The notes under the pieces: generated by a model
What the model saw: the letters and a program-made list of their open reading frames with translations, nothing else
The model's database searches: none
Told to the model about the DNA's origin: nothing
Part shown: one piece after another, positions 34,043-43,516 of the stretch
Layout of the letters: each line of letters begins with the position of its first letter
Position numbering within the stretch: position 1 is the first letter of the stretch
Origin: DATFVA01 sp963743325
Lineage (GTDB): Bacteria > Bacteroidota > Ignavibacteria > Ignavibacteriales > Ignavibacteriaceae
DNA: 64,000 nt
Direction of reading: 5' to 3'
Assembly (NCBI GenBank): GCA_963743325.1
Contig: CAVUOZ010000008.1
Span: 186,001 to 250,000, forward strand
Position numbers and translations under genes: made by a program

Positions 34043-36472
34043 ATGAAATTAATTTTTCTTGTAATAATATTTTTTGGTCTTTCGTCAAATGCATTTTTCC
34101 CTCAAACTTTAAGTTGGGAAAGGACAAATGGACCATACGGAGGATTTATTTCGGTAATTTACCAATCTTCGTCAGGGAAAATCTATGCAGGGGCAAGAGG
34201 TTTATTGTATAGTAAATACAGCAATGAGGAGGGTTGGAATCTTGCTCTAAGAACAAATACGGGCAGTTCAGCGACAACCATAGTTGAAAATTCACAGGGA
34301 GAAATTTTTGCTTCATTCGGGATCGGCACTTACCACTCTATTGATAATGGTGTGACCTGGACTATGCTAAGCTCAGGAATAACAGGCGTATTGATTAATA
34401 AGCTTACTATTGATGACCAGGATAATCTTTATACAACAGCTTTAATTTCACTAACCTGTAGAGTTTTTAAATCTACAGATAATGGGTCATCCTGGAATGA
34501 GATTTATAGTTATTCTCCTACTACCTACGATTTTACTGATATCAAAACCGGCCCAGATGGATTGATTATTGCTGGCGGAAGCGGCCCACACAAACTAATA
34601 AGATCGACTAATTATGGACAAACGTGGAATACTATAAATTATTCGAATTTAAGTGGTATATCCCGCATTCTGATAATATCTAATCTTGAAATATATGCAA
34701 CAGAAACGGATCTGAATAAAGGGATATGGAAGTCCACAGATGACGGTGTCAACTGGTATATCGTAAGCTTAGCACCGTCAGATCAATGGATTTCATCTAT
34801 AAAAAATGATTCGAATAATAATTTATACCTGGGATTCGATGAAAATATTAGACGTATCAATTATGACGGTTATGGTGGAGTTTATAAATCGACAGATGGT
34901 GGGTTGACATGGGAGAATAACTTAACTTTTGATTTAAAAAACAGAGAGGTTCTATGTATTGAATTTATTGATAATAATAAAACTTGGATTGGAACTTATG
35001 GTTATGGGGTTCTGGAACTGGTAACCTCTGATTCTACCTGGGTTAAGAAAAATTCGGGATTAAATGACATTAATATAAATTCTATAGCCTTCGATAGTTC
35101 TGATAATATCTGGCTTTGTACTTCAAGAGCTGGAATATTCCTCTCCACAGATTCCGGAAATAACTGGGTAGAATGGTCTGATAGTTTACTGCAGCCCGGC
35201 GGCTATGAAATTAAAGTCACAGACGATAATAGTGTTTTCCTCGCTGGTGCTTATGGCTTATATAAATTTAACTTTGTGAATAATGTATGGACAAAAATAT
35301 TATCTACTACTATGCTGGGAGAAGGAAATATTATTACATGTGTAGAAGTTAAAGATCGGGATACAATTTTTGTTGGAAGTACTGTAGGGGGAATCGCTGT
35401 CTCTTATGATAATGGTGAAAATTGGGTTTGGAATCCCCCGATTTACTTTGGAACCAGCACAATAAAGGTACTGGAAGATAGGACTGTGTTAGCAGCCGGT
35501 AATTCAGTATACAGAACAATGGATAATGGATTATCCTGGCAGAATTTTTATACCTGTGGTCAATATAATCACATAAAACTTGAACAAACGGAAGAAGATT
35601 TTTTACTTACTGCTTGTAATGAACTTACTAAAGGTTATCTTTTTTTATCAACTGATAATGGTCAAACACAAACAAATCTGACTGAAAACATAAATAATCC
35701 CTATTTATCTAATTTAAAATATTACAACAACAGGATATTTATTGGAACAACAGCGGAAGGAATATACTTGACGACAGATTATGGAGTACAATGGCAATCA
35801 GTAAATGATGGTCTATATAATTTAAATATCCGTTCTCTGGCAATAAATGATTCGGGATATATTTTTGCAGGTACTTCAGAGGGGTTATACAGAAGCAATA
35901 ACCCAATCGTCGTCCCGGTAGAATTTACATCATTCACTTATGAAATAAATGAACACGGCATAAAAATAATTTGGGAAACTGCATCAGAAATAAATAATCG
36001 CGGTTTTGAGATTCAGCGTTCAGTTGGAAAGAATAGTTGGACAACAATAGGTTTTAAGGAAGGAAAGGGAACCACAACCGAAACACAATCATATTCCTTT
36101 ACAGATAAAAACCTTCAAGCTGGAATATATAAATACAGACTCAAACAAATTGATTTTAATGGGACATCTGGCTATTCAGGTATCATTGAAGTTGTAATTG
36201 ATATTCCCAGACAATTTGCTCTATTTCAGAACTACCCTAATCCGTTCAACCCAAATACTATAATAAAATATCAGCTCCCTGAATTCAGCAAAGTAAAATT
36301 AACTGTTTTTGATGTACTGGGAAGAGAGGTTACAACCCTGGTTAATGAAGAAAAACCTGCAGGTTCTTATGAAGTCGATTTTGATGGAACAGATTTGCCA
36401 AGCGGCGTTTATTTCTATAGAATAGAAAGCGGGAGTTTTTCTGATACAAAGAAATTTGTATTGCTGAAATAA
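34043..36472 (+). CDS. Secreted beta-propeller protein with BNR-like repeats and T9SS sorting domain
   Basis: 809 residues with a signal peptide (about 1-21). Many repeats of the form KSTDNGSSWNE, KSTDDGVNWY, KSTDGGLTWEN, LSTDSGNNWVE and TTDYGVQWQ mark sialidase/BNR or photosystem-stability-factor-like beta-propellers (about 40-620). A second module (PVEFTSFTYEI to YRLKQIDFNGTSGYSG) precedes the sorting domain FQNYPNPFNPNTIIKYQLPE. That two-part C-terminus also occurs in the M14 peptidase at 44.8-46.5 kb. Ligand or substrate is unknown; the repeats do not by themselves indicate sialidase activity. Confidence 0.88.
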   Translation: MKLIFLVIIFFGLSSNAFFPQTLSWERTNGPYGGFISVIYQSSSGKIYAGARGLLYSKYSNEEGWNLALRTNTGSSATTIVENSQGEIFASFGIGTYHSIDNGVTWTMLSSGITGVLINKLTIDDQDNLYTTALISLTCRVFKSTDNGSSWNEIYSYSPTTYDFTDIKTGPDGLIIAGGSGPHKLIRSTNYGQTWNTINYSNLSGISRILIISNLEIYATETDLNKGIWKSTDDGVNWYIVSLAPSDQWISSIKNDSNNNLYLGFDENIRRINYDGYGGVYKSTDGGLTWENNLTFDLKNREVLCIEFIDNNKTWIGTYGYGVLELVTSDSTWVKKNSGLNDININSIAFDSSDNIWLCTSRAGIFLSTDSGNNWVEWSDSLLQPGGYEIKVTDDNSVFLAGAYGLYKFNFVNNVWTKILSTTMLGEGNIITCVEVKDRDTIFVGSTVGGIAVSYDNGENWVWNPPIYFGTSTIKVLEDRTVLAAGNSVYRTMDNGLSWQNFYTCGQYNHIKLEQTEEDFLLTACNELTKGYLFLSTDNGQTQTNLTENINNPYLSNLKYYNNRIFIGTTAEGIYLTTDYGVQWQSVNDGLYNLNIRSLAINDSGYIFAGTSEGLYRSNNPIVVPVEFTSFTYEINEHGIKIIWETASEINNRGFEIQRSVGKNSWTTIGFKEGKGTTTETQSYSFTDKNLQAGIYKYRLKQIDFNGTSGYSGIIEVVIDIPRQFALFQNYPNPFNPNTIIKYQLPEFSKVKLTVFDVLGREVTTLVNEEKPAGSYEVDFDGTDLPSGVYFYRIESGSFSDTKKFVLLK

Positions 36473-36480
36473 AAGATCTC

Positions 36481-37695
36481 CTAATTAACCGGCCTTTCTT
36501 CAATCGGATGCGTTGCAAAGAAATCATTGTAAAATCTCTCCGTGTACTTCTTCAATAAGCTTTCTATACGGTTATGATCAGGAGAACTGATAATTAAACC
36601 CGCGTGGTTTTTCTTTTTCATTCTCCAGACTACTTCGGAATCGTTATAACCTGACAGGTCAGGCCATTCCTGCTTTGCGAGTGAAATAATTATTCCGGCA
36701 TAATCATTTTTTATCGGCGGCAGCTTGTATTCTCTTTTCCCATAGCTCAGTTCTATCTTCGCCCATTCTGCCCAGAGATTTATCCCTGTAGCGGCTTCTA
36801 CCAGTTCTGCAATATTTGCACCTCCAACCCTGGCAGATGTTTCAAGGAAATAAAAGCTTCCGTCTTCTTTAGATTTAATGAATTCTGTATGAGAAACTCC
36901 CCTCACTAATCCCATCGCTTTCATTACTCTCCTATTAATATCAATCAGCTTTTCCTCTTCGGGAGTTCCGTGCTTTACTGTCCTGCTTCCGAAAACCCTC
37001 CCTTCGTGGGCTACTTCAAAAGGAGGAAGGCTGTATTGACTCGCAGCTGTAAATCTCACTTCCATATTGTAAATTATAGAATCAACATGATAAATATCCC
37101 CTTCGACAAATCTTTCAAGAAGATAAAATGACTGTTCATCCCCAAGTCCGTTTATAGTATGACATAATTCTTCTGATGAATGGATCTTTTTTATACCGTG
37201 TGCGCCGGCCTGAAGCCTCGGCTTAATTACATAGGGGAAGGGGACATCTGAGGCAAATTCATTTATCTTCCTGTAATTTAATACATGAACATAATCGGGG
37301 ACGGGAATTTTCTCCTCCCTTGCCCTTGTCCTCATCGCCAGCTTATCTCTGAAATATCTTGCAGTCGTATCGCCCATGCCCGGAACACGTAAATGCTCCC
37401 TTAACGACGCTGCTTTTTCTACATCAAAATCATCCAAAGCAACCATACGGTCAATCTGTTCAGTGCGGGCAAGGAAACTTACTCCATAGATAACATTCTT
37501 CATTTCCCACACTTTGTTTACATCGGGGATGTAAAATATTTCATCAATACTCTCCTTTGGCCAGTCTGCATCTTCAAGACTTTTAGACGTAAGCAGAATT
37601 ACCCTTGCTCCTTCTCTTTTGCACTGCCGCATAAATTCCTGTCCCTTTTCAAAGCTGGCAATGCACAGAATCGTAAATGTTGTGTTTTCTGCCAT
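36481..37695 (-). CDS. ATP-grasp domain protein
   Basis: 404 residues with an ATP-grasp fold: PYVIKPRLQAGAHGIKKI (about residues 145-162, ATP lysine), the region around FVEGDIYHVDSII, and FIKSKEDGSFYFLETSARVGGANIAELV with the metal-binding Glu and Arg. This is a carboxylate-amine ligase of the carbamoyl-phosphate-synthase-like group. The N-terminal domain (CIASFEKGQEFMRQCKREG) is a Rossmann-like pre-ATP-grasp part. Substrate unknown. It converges with the T9SS gene 8 bases away and lies downstream of the M14-like gene on the same strand. Confidence 0.85.
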   Translation of the reverse strand: MAENTTFTILCIASFEKGQEFMRQCKREGARVILLTSKSLEDADWPKESIDEIFYIPDVNKVWEMKNVIYGVSFLARTEQIDRMVALDDFDVEKAASLREHLRVPGMGDTTARYFRDKLAMRTRAREEKIPVPDYVHVLNYRKINEFASDVPFPYVIKPRLQAGAHGIKKIHSSEELCHTINGLGDEQSFYLLERFVEGDIYHVDSIIYNMEVRFTAASQYSLPPFEVAHEGRVFGSRTVKHGTPEEEKLIDINRRVMKAMGLVRGVSHTEFIKSKEDGSFYFLETSARVGGANIAELVEAATGINLWAEWAKIELSYGKREYKLPPIKNDYAGIIISLAKQEWPDLSGYNDSEVVWRMKKKNHAGLIISSPDHNRIESLLKKYTERFYNDFFATHPIEERPVN

Positions 37696-37772
37696 AAATG
37701 CCTCGGTTATTTATATGATTGGAAAGTACCGGTATAGAAGTGATCGTATTTTACAATTTCAACAGCTCAGAT

Positions 37773-39473
37773 TCAATCTGCAATTTTACCTATCACGCGG
37801 AAAATGGGGTAAATATTTTCTCTTCTGTCAAAATAAACTGATTTCTTATAAAAATAGTCGAGTCGTTCCCCGGGGTGTTTTCTGAAATCTTCATCCTCCT
37901 TCAGTTTTATCTCAAATTCCTGTTTAAGTTTATCATGAACCTTAAACATTTTACGTGCAAGCGGTTCAAATACAAAATCTTCTGCATACTCTTTTCTCTC
38001 AAAGAAAGCATTAAAAAATCCCCAGCTTAAAAATGAGTCGGGTGCTTCCGGTTCAAGCAAATTTGCAATAATACGAATACCTCTCTGCCCTGTTTTTACT
38101 ATAAAAGTGCCTTCGGGGAAATTAATTTTCTCTGCCGAAGATTCACAATTAACATTTACCCTTTGTCTTCCTTCATAAGGTCTCTCGGCAAACCTGTAAT
38201 CCTTAAAATGATACTTTTCAACTTCAAGGAACTTATCTTCACTCAGTCCGGATACTTTTATCCCATGAAGTTTTAATATTCTTATTACATTTTTAAACTC
38301 TTTTGGTATTATATAAGCAAATGGCAATTTTACTCTTTTCGTTACTTTGATTTTGTTGTATACGGGAACTTTAATTTCAATTGGTTTGCCCGTATAACGC
38401 TTAACCGTGCTGCCGGTTATTTCGCTCTCTTCAATTTTATAATCAATTCCTTTAAAATCCATAAGATCGAACTCATCAGTACCCTCAAAAATTAAAGGAA
38501 AGGACGTTTTCCCATCCGAGTATCTTCTAATTGATTCCCTGTCTGCTTTTTTATTTAATTCCTTTAACGCATTATGATTGGCATTTATAAATTCCAGAGA
38601 AGCTTCCACCATCGCTTTAGTCGAGTACACCCTGTTGCTGAATGGTTTAAGCGAATGTGTTTCAATTAAAAGCAGGAGCCTGTTCTGTAAAGCTGAATAT
38701 CCATTAGAGAACATCGGTCGTGTTGTCAAATCAGTAATTCCTTCTTCGAGCTCTTTCTTAAAAAGTTCAATATAGATTGTGCTCAAAAATCCTTTTTGTG
38801 CAATCTCATTTTTTACAAAGGGAAGAAACTCATTCTGCCCCCATTTACCCAGAGCACCAAAAATATTCTGGTGTTTTTCCATTCCGTAGGTTATATGATA
38901 CTGGTAATCGACTCCGTTTGTCGTGTGGTTATCAATATAAAAATCGGGGAGCCAGGTTGAGAATAATCTCAGAAGCGACTTCATCTCCGGAGTATCGGCT
39001 TTCATATAGTCCCGGTTCAGATTCAGGTTTACAGCTGTCGTTCTGAATCCCATCATTCTGGGACCATCCTGGTTGGGACGATTGAAAGGACTAAGCCTTT
39101 CATGACCATCAACATTCAAAATAGGAATAAAAAGAAGAACAAGATTATCCAGCAAATGTTTTTTTTCTTTAGTAATCAGGATTTCCCGCAGCAGGAGCAT
39201 AGAAGCATCTTTACCTTCAATTTCTCCGGGATGAATGCCATTCTGAATTAATATTACCGCTTTACCGCTTCTTCTTGCTTTCTGAGGAGTGAAATGGTTC
39301 CCTTTAGCTACAACAAGACCTTTAATGTCCCTTCCCTGGGATGACTCACCCATGGATATGAGTCTTGCCATATTTGTTTTTGTTTCGAACTTTTTGAAAT
39401 ACTCCATTGTTTCCTGGTAGGAAGGTGATCCGGTTTCCCCGGATTGTTCGAAATATGTGAGCCAGTCATCCAT
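37773..39473 (-). CDS. M14-family zinc carboxypeptidase-like protein
   Basis: 566 residues. The zinc-binding motif HxxE is in NGIHPGEIEGKDA (about residue 95) and the third ligand is probably the His of IDNHTTNGVDY. Substrate-binding NLNLNRDYMKADTPE and a candidate catalytic Glu in LLLIETHSLKPF follow the M14 order. No signal peptide is seen, so it may be cytoplasmic, unlike the secreted M14 protein at 44.8-46.5 kb. A C-terminal domain of about 200 residues is not recognised. The start ATG lacks a strong ribosome site. Confidence 0.85.
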   Translation of the reverse strand: MDDWLTYFEQSGETGSPSYQETMEYFKKFETKTNMARLISMGESSQGRDIKGLVVAKGNHFTPQKARRSGKAVILIQNGIHPGEIEGKDASMLLLREILITKEKKHLLDNLVLLFIPILNVDGHERLSPFNRPNQDGPRMMGFRTTAVNLNLNRDYMKADTPEMKSLLRLFSTWLPDFYIDNHTTNGVDYQYHITYGMEKHQNIFGALGKWGQNEFLPFVKNEIAQKGFLSTIYIELFKKELEEGITDLTTRPMFSNGYSALQNRLLLLIETHSLKPFSNRVYSTKAMVEASLEFINANHNALKELNKKADRESIRRYSDGKTSFPLIFEGTDEFDLMDFKGIDYKIEESEITGSTVKRYTGKPIEIKVPVYNKIKVTKRVKLPFAYIIPKEFKNVIRILKLHGIKVSGLSEDKFLEVEKYHFKDYRFAERPYEGRQRVNVNCESSAEKINFPEGTFIVKTGQRGIRIIANLLEPEAPDSFLSWGFFNAFFERKEYAEDFVFEPLARKMFKVHDKLKQEFEIKLKEDEDFRKHPGERLDYFYKKSVYFDRRENIYPIFRVIGKIAD

Positions 39474-39563
39474 TTGGTGCTTTATTTATGTGTTCTAAAG
39501 TTCTCATTTATTTGGTAAATTACAATAATAATTTGGAATTTCTCTTAATAAACTTAGGCATAA

Positions 39564-40937
39564 ATGAGCAAAAAAGTCGTGGTCATCGGGGCAGGAATAT
39601 CAGGCTTAACTCCTGCATATTTTCTTGCAAAAGAAGGATTTGATGTAACCGTCCTCGAAAAGAAAAAAGAAGCCGGCGGTTCCATCGAAACAGTTAAAGA
39701 AAAAGGATTTTTGTTTGACAGGGGACCGAACAGCGGACTTGAAACCACGCCTGTACTATCCAGGATTGTATCCGAACTGAAGCTTACTGACGACCTTGTT
39801 TATGCAAATAAAGAAGCATCAGTACGATATATTCTCCGTGATAATATGCTTCACCCTTTGCCGATGAACCCGGCTTCATTTATTAAAACAAAATTATTCA
39901 GTGGGAAAGCCAAGGCAAGATTATTTGCAGAACCGTTTATAAGGCGCTCAAAGGATGGTTATTACCAGAGTATTGCTGATTTTGTAAAGCGCAGGCTGGG
40001 ACAGGAATTTCTGGATTACGCTATAAATCCATTTGTGGCCGGGGTTTATGCCGGCAACCCGGAAGATTTAAGCGTTAAATCCTCTTTCCCGAAATTGTAC
40101 GAACTTGAGGAGAAGTACGGCGGATTAATTGTGGGAACAATTAAAAGCATAAAGGAAAGAAGGCAGAGGGCAGAGAAATCGAAGCAGAGTGCAAGAATGT
40201 TTTCATTTACAGATGGTATGCAGATACTGCCGGCTGCAATTGGTTCCTGGCTTGGTGAACGGGTTCGCACTTTTTGCGATGTTACTTCAATCGAGAAAAG
40301 AGGAGATGGCTTCAGAATAAAATATAACAATGCCGGCCACCTGAAGGAAATGGATTGTGATATTCTGATATCAGCTGTGCCCGCTTATACTGCAGCTGAA
40401 CTGTTCAAGTCGTGGGATGAAAAACTAACATTACACCTGAATGCCGTTTATTATCCTCCCGTCCTGGCTTTGATGCTCGGATACAATAAGGAAAGCATAC
40501 GACAGTCCCTGGATGGTTTCGGTTTCCTTGTTCCTGCAAAAGAAAGAAGATCATTTCTTGGTGCAATATGGAGCTCGGTAATATTCCCTAAACGTGCCGA
40601 TGATGATAAAGCAGCTTTCACTTTGTTTGTGGGCGGTGCACGGGATCCGGAAGTAGGAAACATCGATAAAGAGATATTAATCAAGAAAGTCCGTGGTGAG
40701 TTTGAAAAGATTATGGGGATAACCGAAGAACCGGTTTATATCGGCTATAAATACTGGGCAAAGGCTATTCCGCAGTATAACCTGGGATATATTGAGCACG
40801 AAAGATATTTTGATGAATTCGAAAATAGAAATCCCGGTTTATACTTTAGCGGAAATTACAGAGGCGGAATATCCATCGGTGATTGTTTAAAAAATGGTGA
40901 ATTACTAGCAGAAAGGATAAAAACAAATATCAATTAA
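39564..40937 (+). CDS. hemG: Protoporphyrinogen oxidase (HemG/HemY type)
   Basis: FAD-dependent, oxidises protoporphyrinogen IX to protoporphyrin IX (or coproporphyrinogen III to coproporphyrin III in the coproporphyrin branch). The 457 residues begin with the dinucleotide fold VVVIGAGISGLTPAYFLAKEG, then LEKKKEAGGSIETV, FDRGPNSGLET, and end with GLYFSGNYRGGISIGDCLKNG, the conserved C-terminal FAD contact. This is the oxygen-using HemY-like enzyme, not the flavodoxin HemG or HemJ. The stop codon lies inside the left repeat of the four-helix-bundle cassette. Confidence 0.92.
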   Translation: MSKKVVVIGAGISGLTPAYFLAKEGFDVTVLEKKKEAGGSIETVKEKGFLFDRGPNSGLETTPVLSRIVSELKLTDDLVYANKEASVRYILRDNMLHPLPMNPASFIKTKLFSGKAKARLFAEPFIRRSKDGYYQSIADFVKRRLGQEFLDYAINPFVAGVYAGNPEDLSVKSSFPKLYELEEKYGGLIVGTIKSIKERRQRAEKSKQSARMFSFTDGMQILPAAIGSWLGERVRTFCDVTSIEKRGDGFRIKYNNAGHLKEMDCDILISAVPAYTAAELFKSWDEKLTLHLNAVYYPPVLALMLGYNKESIRQSLDGFGFLVPAKERRSFLGAIWSSVIFPKRADDDKAAFTLFVGGARDPEVGNIDKEILIKKVRGEFEKIMGITEEPVYIGYKYWAKAIPQYNLGYIEHERYFDEFENRNPGLYFSGNYRGGISIGDCLKNGELLAERIKTNIN

Positions 40938-40951
40938 CAATGAACAATTAA
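40934..40951. repeat. Left inverted repeat of the four-helix-bundle cassette
   Basis: TTAACAATGAACAATTAA; its reverse complement matches 41372-41389 at 17 of 18 positions. It includes the hemG stop codon (40935-40937). Confidence 0.75.
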
Positions 40952-40978
40952 AAATTATCAATTAAAAAGGGTGTTCAT

Positions 40979-41368
40979 ATGTTTGTATTCGAAAAATCAC
41001 CTGCTTATGGAAATCCGGTTGTTGAAAAAAGCTTGAAATTTGCAATCAGAATAGTAAAACTTTATAAATATCTGATTAAAAAGGATAAATATTTATTTGC
41101 TATTTATAATCAATTATTGAAATCAGGTACTTCAATTGGAGCAAATATATCTGAATCACAGGCAGCTATCTCGTCAAAAGATTTTATAAATAAACTTGGG
41201 ATATCTTTAAAAGAAGGTTATGAAACCGACTATTGGTTAAAAGTAATGTTTGGAAGTGAAATTTTAGATGAAAAGGAATTCAATAGTTTAAATACTGACA
41301 ATAAAGAATTAATTAAATTGTTAATTTCTATCCTCAAGACCTCAAGGAACAAATTATATAATTCTTAA
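40979..41368 (+). CDS. Four-helix-bundle protein (S23/IVS family)
   Basis: 129 residues of the four-helix-bundle family first noticed in intervening sequences of 23S rRNA genes. Typical parts are KSLKFAIRIVKLYKYLIKKD, LLKSGTSIGANISESQAA (about residues 50-67, the most conserved segment) and KLGISLKEGYETDYWLKVM. Related proteins include Avd of diversity-generating retroelements, but no reverse transcriptase or template repeat is seen here. The gene lies between hemG and hemB and is framed by 18-bp inverted repeats, one of which covers the hemG stop. Function unknown. Confidence 0.9.
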   Translation: MFVFEKSPAYGNPVVEKSLKFAIRIVKLYKYLIKKDKYLFAIYNQLLKSGTSIGANISESQAAISSKDFINKLGISLKEGYETDYWLKVMFGSEILDEKEFNSLNTDNKELIKLLISILKTSRNKLYNS

Positions 41369-41371
41369 TTG

Positions 41372-41389
41372 TTAATTGTACATTGTTAA
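41372..41389. repeat. Right inverted repeat of the four-helix-bundle cassette
   Basis: TTAATTGTACATTGTTAA, inverted relative to 40934-40951 with one mismatch. It starts 3 bases after the stop of the cassette gene and ends 16 bases before the hemB ATG. Confidence 0.75.
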
Positions 41390-41405
41390 ATACTAAGGAG
41401 TAACT

Positions 41406-42392
41406 ATGGCTGAATATCCGATTAAACGAATGCGAAGACTTCGTTACAATCCTCTTATAAGGGATATGGTGCGGGAGACGGAGTTATCAAAGAATGATTT
41501 TATATATCCTTTGTTTGTTGTTCCCGGGAAAAACATTAATAAGCCTATTAAATCGATGCCGGGAGTTTCACAGCTTTCAATAGATAATATTGTAAAAGAA
41601 TGCAAAGAGATTGAAACGCTGGGAATCCCTGCCGTTATTCTATTTGGAATACCGTCTCACAAAGATGAAAAAGGATCAGAGGCATATGACCCTGACGGAA
41701 TAATCCAGCGGGCAGTTCGTGCTATAAAATCCGAGGTGAAAAACCTTCTTGTTATTACTGATGTGTGTATGTGTGAGTACACATCACACGGACACTGCGG
41801 ATTATTAAACGGGGAAGAGATCCTGAATGATGAAACCGTAGAGCTGCTTGCTAAAGAATCATTAACTCACGTGCAGGCAGGCGCAGATATCGTTGCCCCA
41901 TCTGATATGATGGACGGACGTGTTGCAGCAATAAGGAAAATTCTTGATGATAACGGGTATAATAAAATTCCTATTATGAGCTACGCAGTAAAATACTCTT
42001 CCGGATATTACGGTCCTTTCCGGGATGCAGCTGAATCCGCACCCGCATTCGGTGACAGGAGGTCGCACCAGATGGATATTGCTAATGGCGATGAAGCTAT
42101 GCGTGAGGCCGAATCGGATATTGAGGAAGGTGCTGATATAATAATGGTTAAACCCGCAGGACCATATCTCGACATAATCAGAAGAGTTAAAGATAAATTC
42201 GGAATGCCGACCGCAGCCTACCAGGTCAGCGGAGAGTACTCCATGATCAAGGCCGCCGGAATTAACGGCTGGATTGATGAAGAACGTGTTATGATCGAAT
42301 CTTTAACAGCTATTAAACGGGCCGGAGCAGATATGTTCTTAACATATTTTGCAAAGGATGCTGCCCGCTGGCTCGATAAAAACAGAAGATAA
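41406..42392 (+). CDS. hemB: Porphobilinogen synthase (delta-aminolevulinate dehydratase)
   Basis: Condenses two 5-aminolevulinate molecules to porphobilinogen. The 328 residues carry the two active-site lysines in MSYAVKYSSGYYGPFRDA (near 196) and IIMVKPAGPYLDI (near 248). The zinc-type metal site is seen as DVCMCEYTSHGHCG (near residue 120), with Cys ligands rather than the Asp-rich magnesium type. AAGGAG precedes the ATG. It completes the enzymes present in the window for the first haem steps and overlaps the YjbR gene by one base. Confidence 0.96.
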   Translation: MAEYPIKRMRRLRYNPLIRDMVRETELSKNDFIYPLFVVPGKNINKPIKSMPGVSQLSIDNIVKECKEIETLGIPAVILFGIPSHKDEKGSEAYDPDGIIQRAVRAIKSEVKNLLVITDVCMCEYTSHGHCGLLNGEEILNDETVELLAKESLTHVQAGADIVAPSDMMDGRVAAIRKILDDNGYNKIPIMSYAVKYSSGYYGPFRDAAESAPAFGDRRSHQMDIANGDEAMREAESDIEEGADIIMVKPAGPYLDIIRRVKDKFGMPTAAYQVSGEYSMIKAAGINGWIDEERVMIESLTAIKRAGADMFLTYFAKDAARWLDKNRR

Positions 42393-42745
42393 TGAACATT
42401 GAGCAGGTAAGAGAATATTGTCTACGTAAAAAAGGAGTTACAGAGGAACTCCCTTTCGATGAAGATTCGCCGGTATACAAGGTAATGGGAAAAATATTCC
42501 TCATTGCCAGTTTAGATCCGCCTTTTACCATAAATGTAAAATGTGATCCTGAAAGAGCAGTTGAATTGCGGGAACGTTATCCGGCAGTAACTCCGGGATA
42601 CCATATGAACAAGCTTCACTGGAATACCGTTGAAATAGAAGGAACAGTTAAGAACAGCTTAATTGAAGAATGGATTGATCATTCGTATGATCTTGTGGTT
42701 AGAGGTTTGAACAAATCTTTAAAAGAAGAATTAAATAAGCTATAA
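42392..42745 (+). CDS. MmcQ/YjbR-family protein
   Basis: 117 residues of the MmcQ/YjbR fold (CyaY-like). EQVREYCLRKKGVTEELPFDE, VYKVMGKIFLIASL, KCDPERAVELRERYPAVTPG and MNKLHWNTVEIEG match the family along its whole length. Often annotated as DNA-binding because of its fold, but no biochemical role is established. The ATG overlaps the hemB stop (TAATG), indicating co-translation. Confidence 0.9.
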   Translation: MNIEQVREYCLRKKGVTEELPFDEDSPVYKVMGKIFLIASLDPPFTINVKCDPERAVELRERYPAVTPGYHMNKLHWNTVEIEGTVKNSLIEEWIDHSYDLVVRGLNKSLKEELNKL

Positions 42746-42775
42746 ATATCCAATAATAAATTAGCCGGGGAACAT

Positions 42776-43501
42776 ATGTTATCTAAATTATACGCAGTTA
42801 TTGTTCTGTTTGTTTTGATTTCCCTTCCGTTGTTTTCTCAGACAGCACTTGATTCTACAGAAATAAAAGCCGAAGTGCCTGCCCTGGATCAATTTCACGA
42901 TGTGATTTATCCTATCTGGCATGTGGCTTATCCTTCGAAAGATTATGCCGCTCTGAGAAGTTATGTGGGTGATATTGATAAGGGTGCACAAAAAATTTAT
43001 GAGGCACAGCTTCCGGGAATTTTACAGGACAAACAGGAAATGTGGACTAAGGGCATAGATGAATTCAAGGTTGCAGTAGAAGAGTATAAGAAATTGGCTG
43101 CGGATAAAGATGATGAAATGCTGCTAAAAGCTGCTGAAAACCTTCACTCAAAATATGAATCACTAGTTAGGATTATACACCCGGCGCTTCCGGAGCTTGA
43201 TCAGTTCCACCAGGTTTTATATATGATTTATCATAAATACCTGCCGAGGGAAGATTATCAGCAGATTTATATAGTAAGTGATGAACTTGTAAAAAGAGCC
43301 GAAGTATTAACTAAAGTCAAACTGGAAACTAACGATTTTGAAATGCAAAAAAAGTTTGACAGTTACTCTGCCCAACTGTTACACTCATCAGAAAAATTAA
43401 GAGAACAGCTTAAGGGTAATAATTACGAAATGGTAAAGCTGGGAGTGGAAGATGTTCACAATGCATATCTGAAAATTGAATCATTATTTGGTACTGATTA
43501 A
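42776..43501 (+). CDS. Exported protein with a duplicated LDQFHxVxYxIxH motif
   Basis: 241 residues with a signal peptide ending near SLPLFSQ (about 22). No family is recognised. The mature part is helical and contains two copies of the same element: LDQFHDVIYPIWHVAYPSKD (about residues 37-56) and LDQFHQVLYMIYHKYLPRED (about 141-160). Each has two histidines eight residues apart, followed by a helix and a KLA/VKLG-type segment. This looks like an internal duplication of a helical-bundle unit with possible metal or haem ligands. It lies downstream of hemB and yjbR with 30 bases between. GGGGAAC precedes the ATG. Confidence 0.7.
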   Translation: MLSKLYAVIVLFVLISLPLFSQTALDSTEIKAEVPALDQFHDVIYPIWHVAYPSKDYAALRSYVGDIDKGAQKIYEAQLPGILQDKQEMWTKGIDEFKVAVEEYKKLAADKDDEMLLKAAENLHSKYESLVRIIHPALPELDQFHQVLYMIYHKYLPREDYQQIYIVSDELVKRAEVLTKVKLETNDFEMQKKFDSYSAQLLHSSEKLREQLKGNNYEMVKLGVEDVHNAYLKIESLFGTD

Positions 43502-43516
43502 AACAGAAAAGGAAAA

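Noticed and set aside
40979..41368. Avd-like protein of a diversity-generating retroelement
   Set aside because: Same four-helix-bundle fold, but no reverse transcriptase, template repeat or variable repeat is present nearby.
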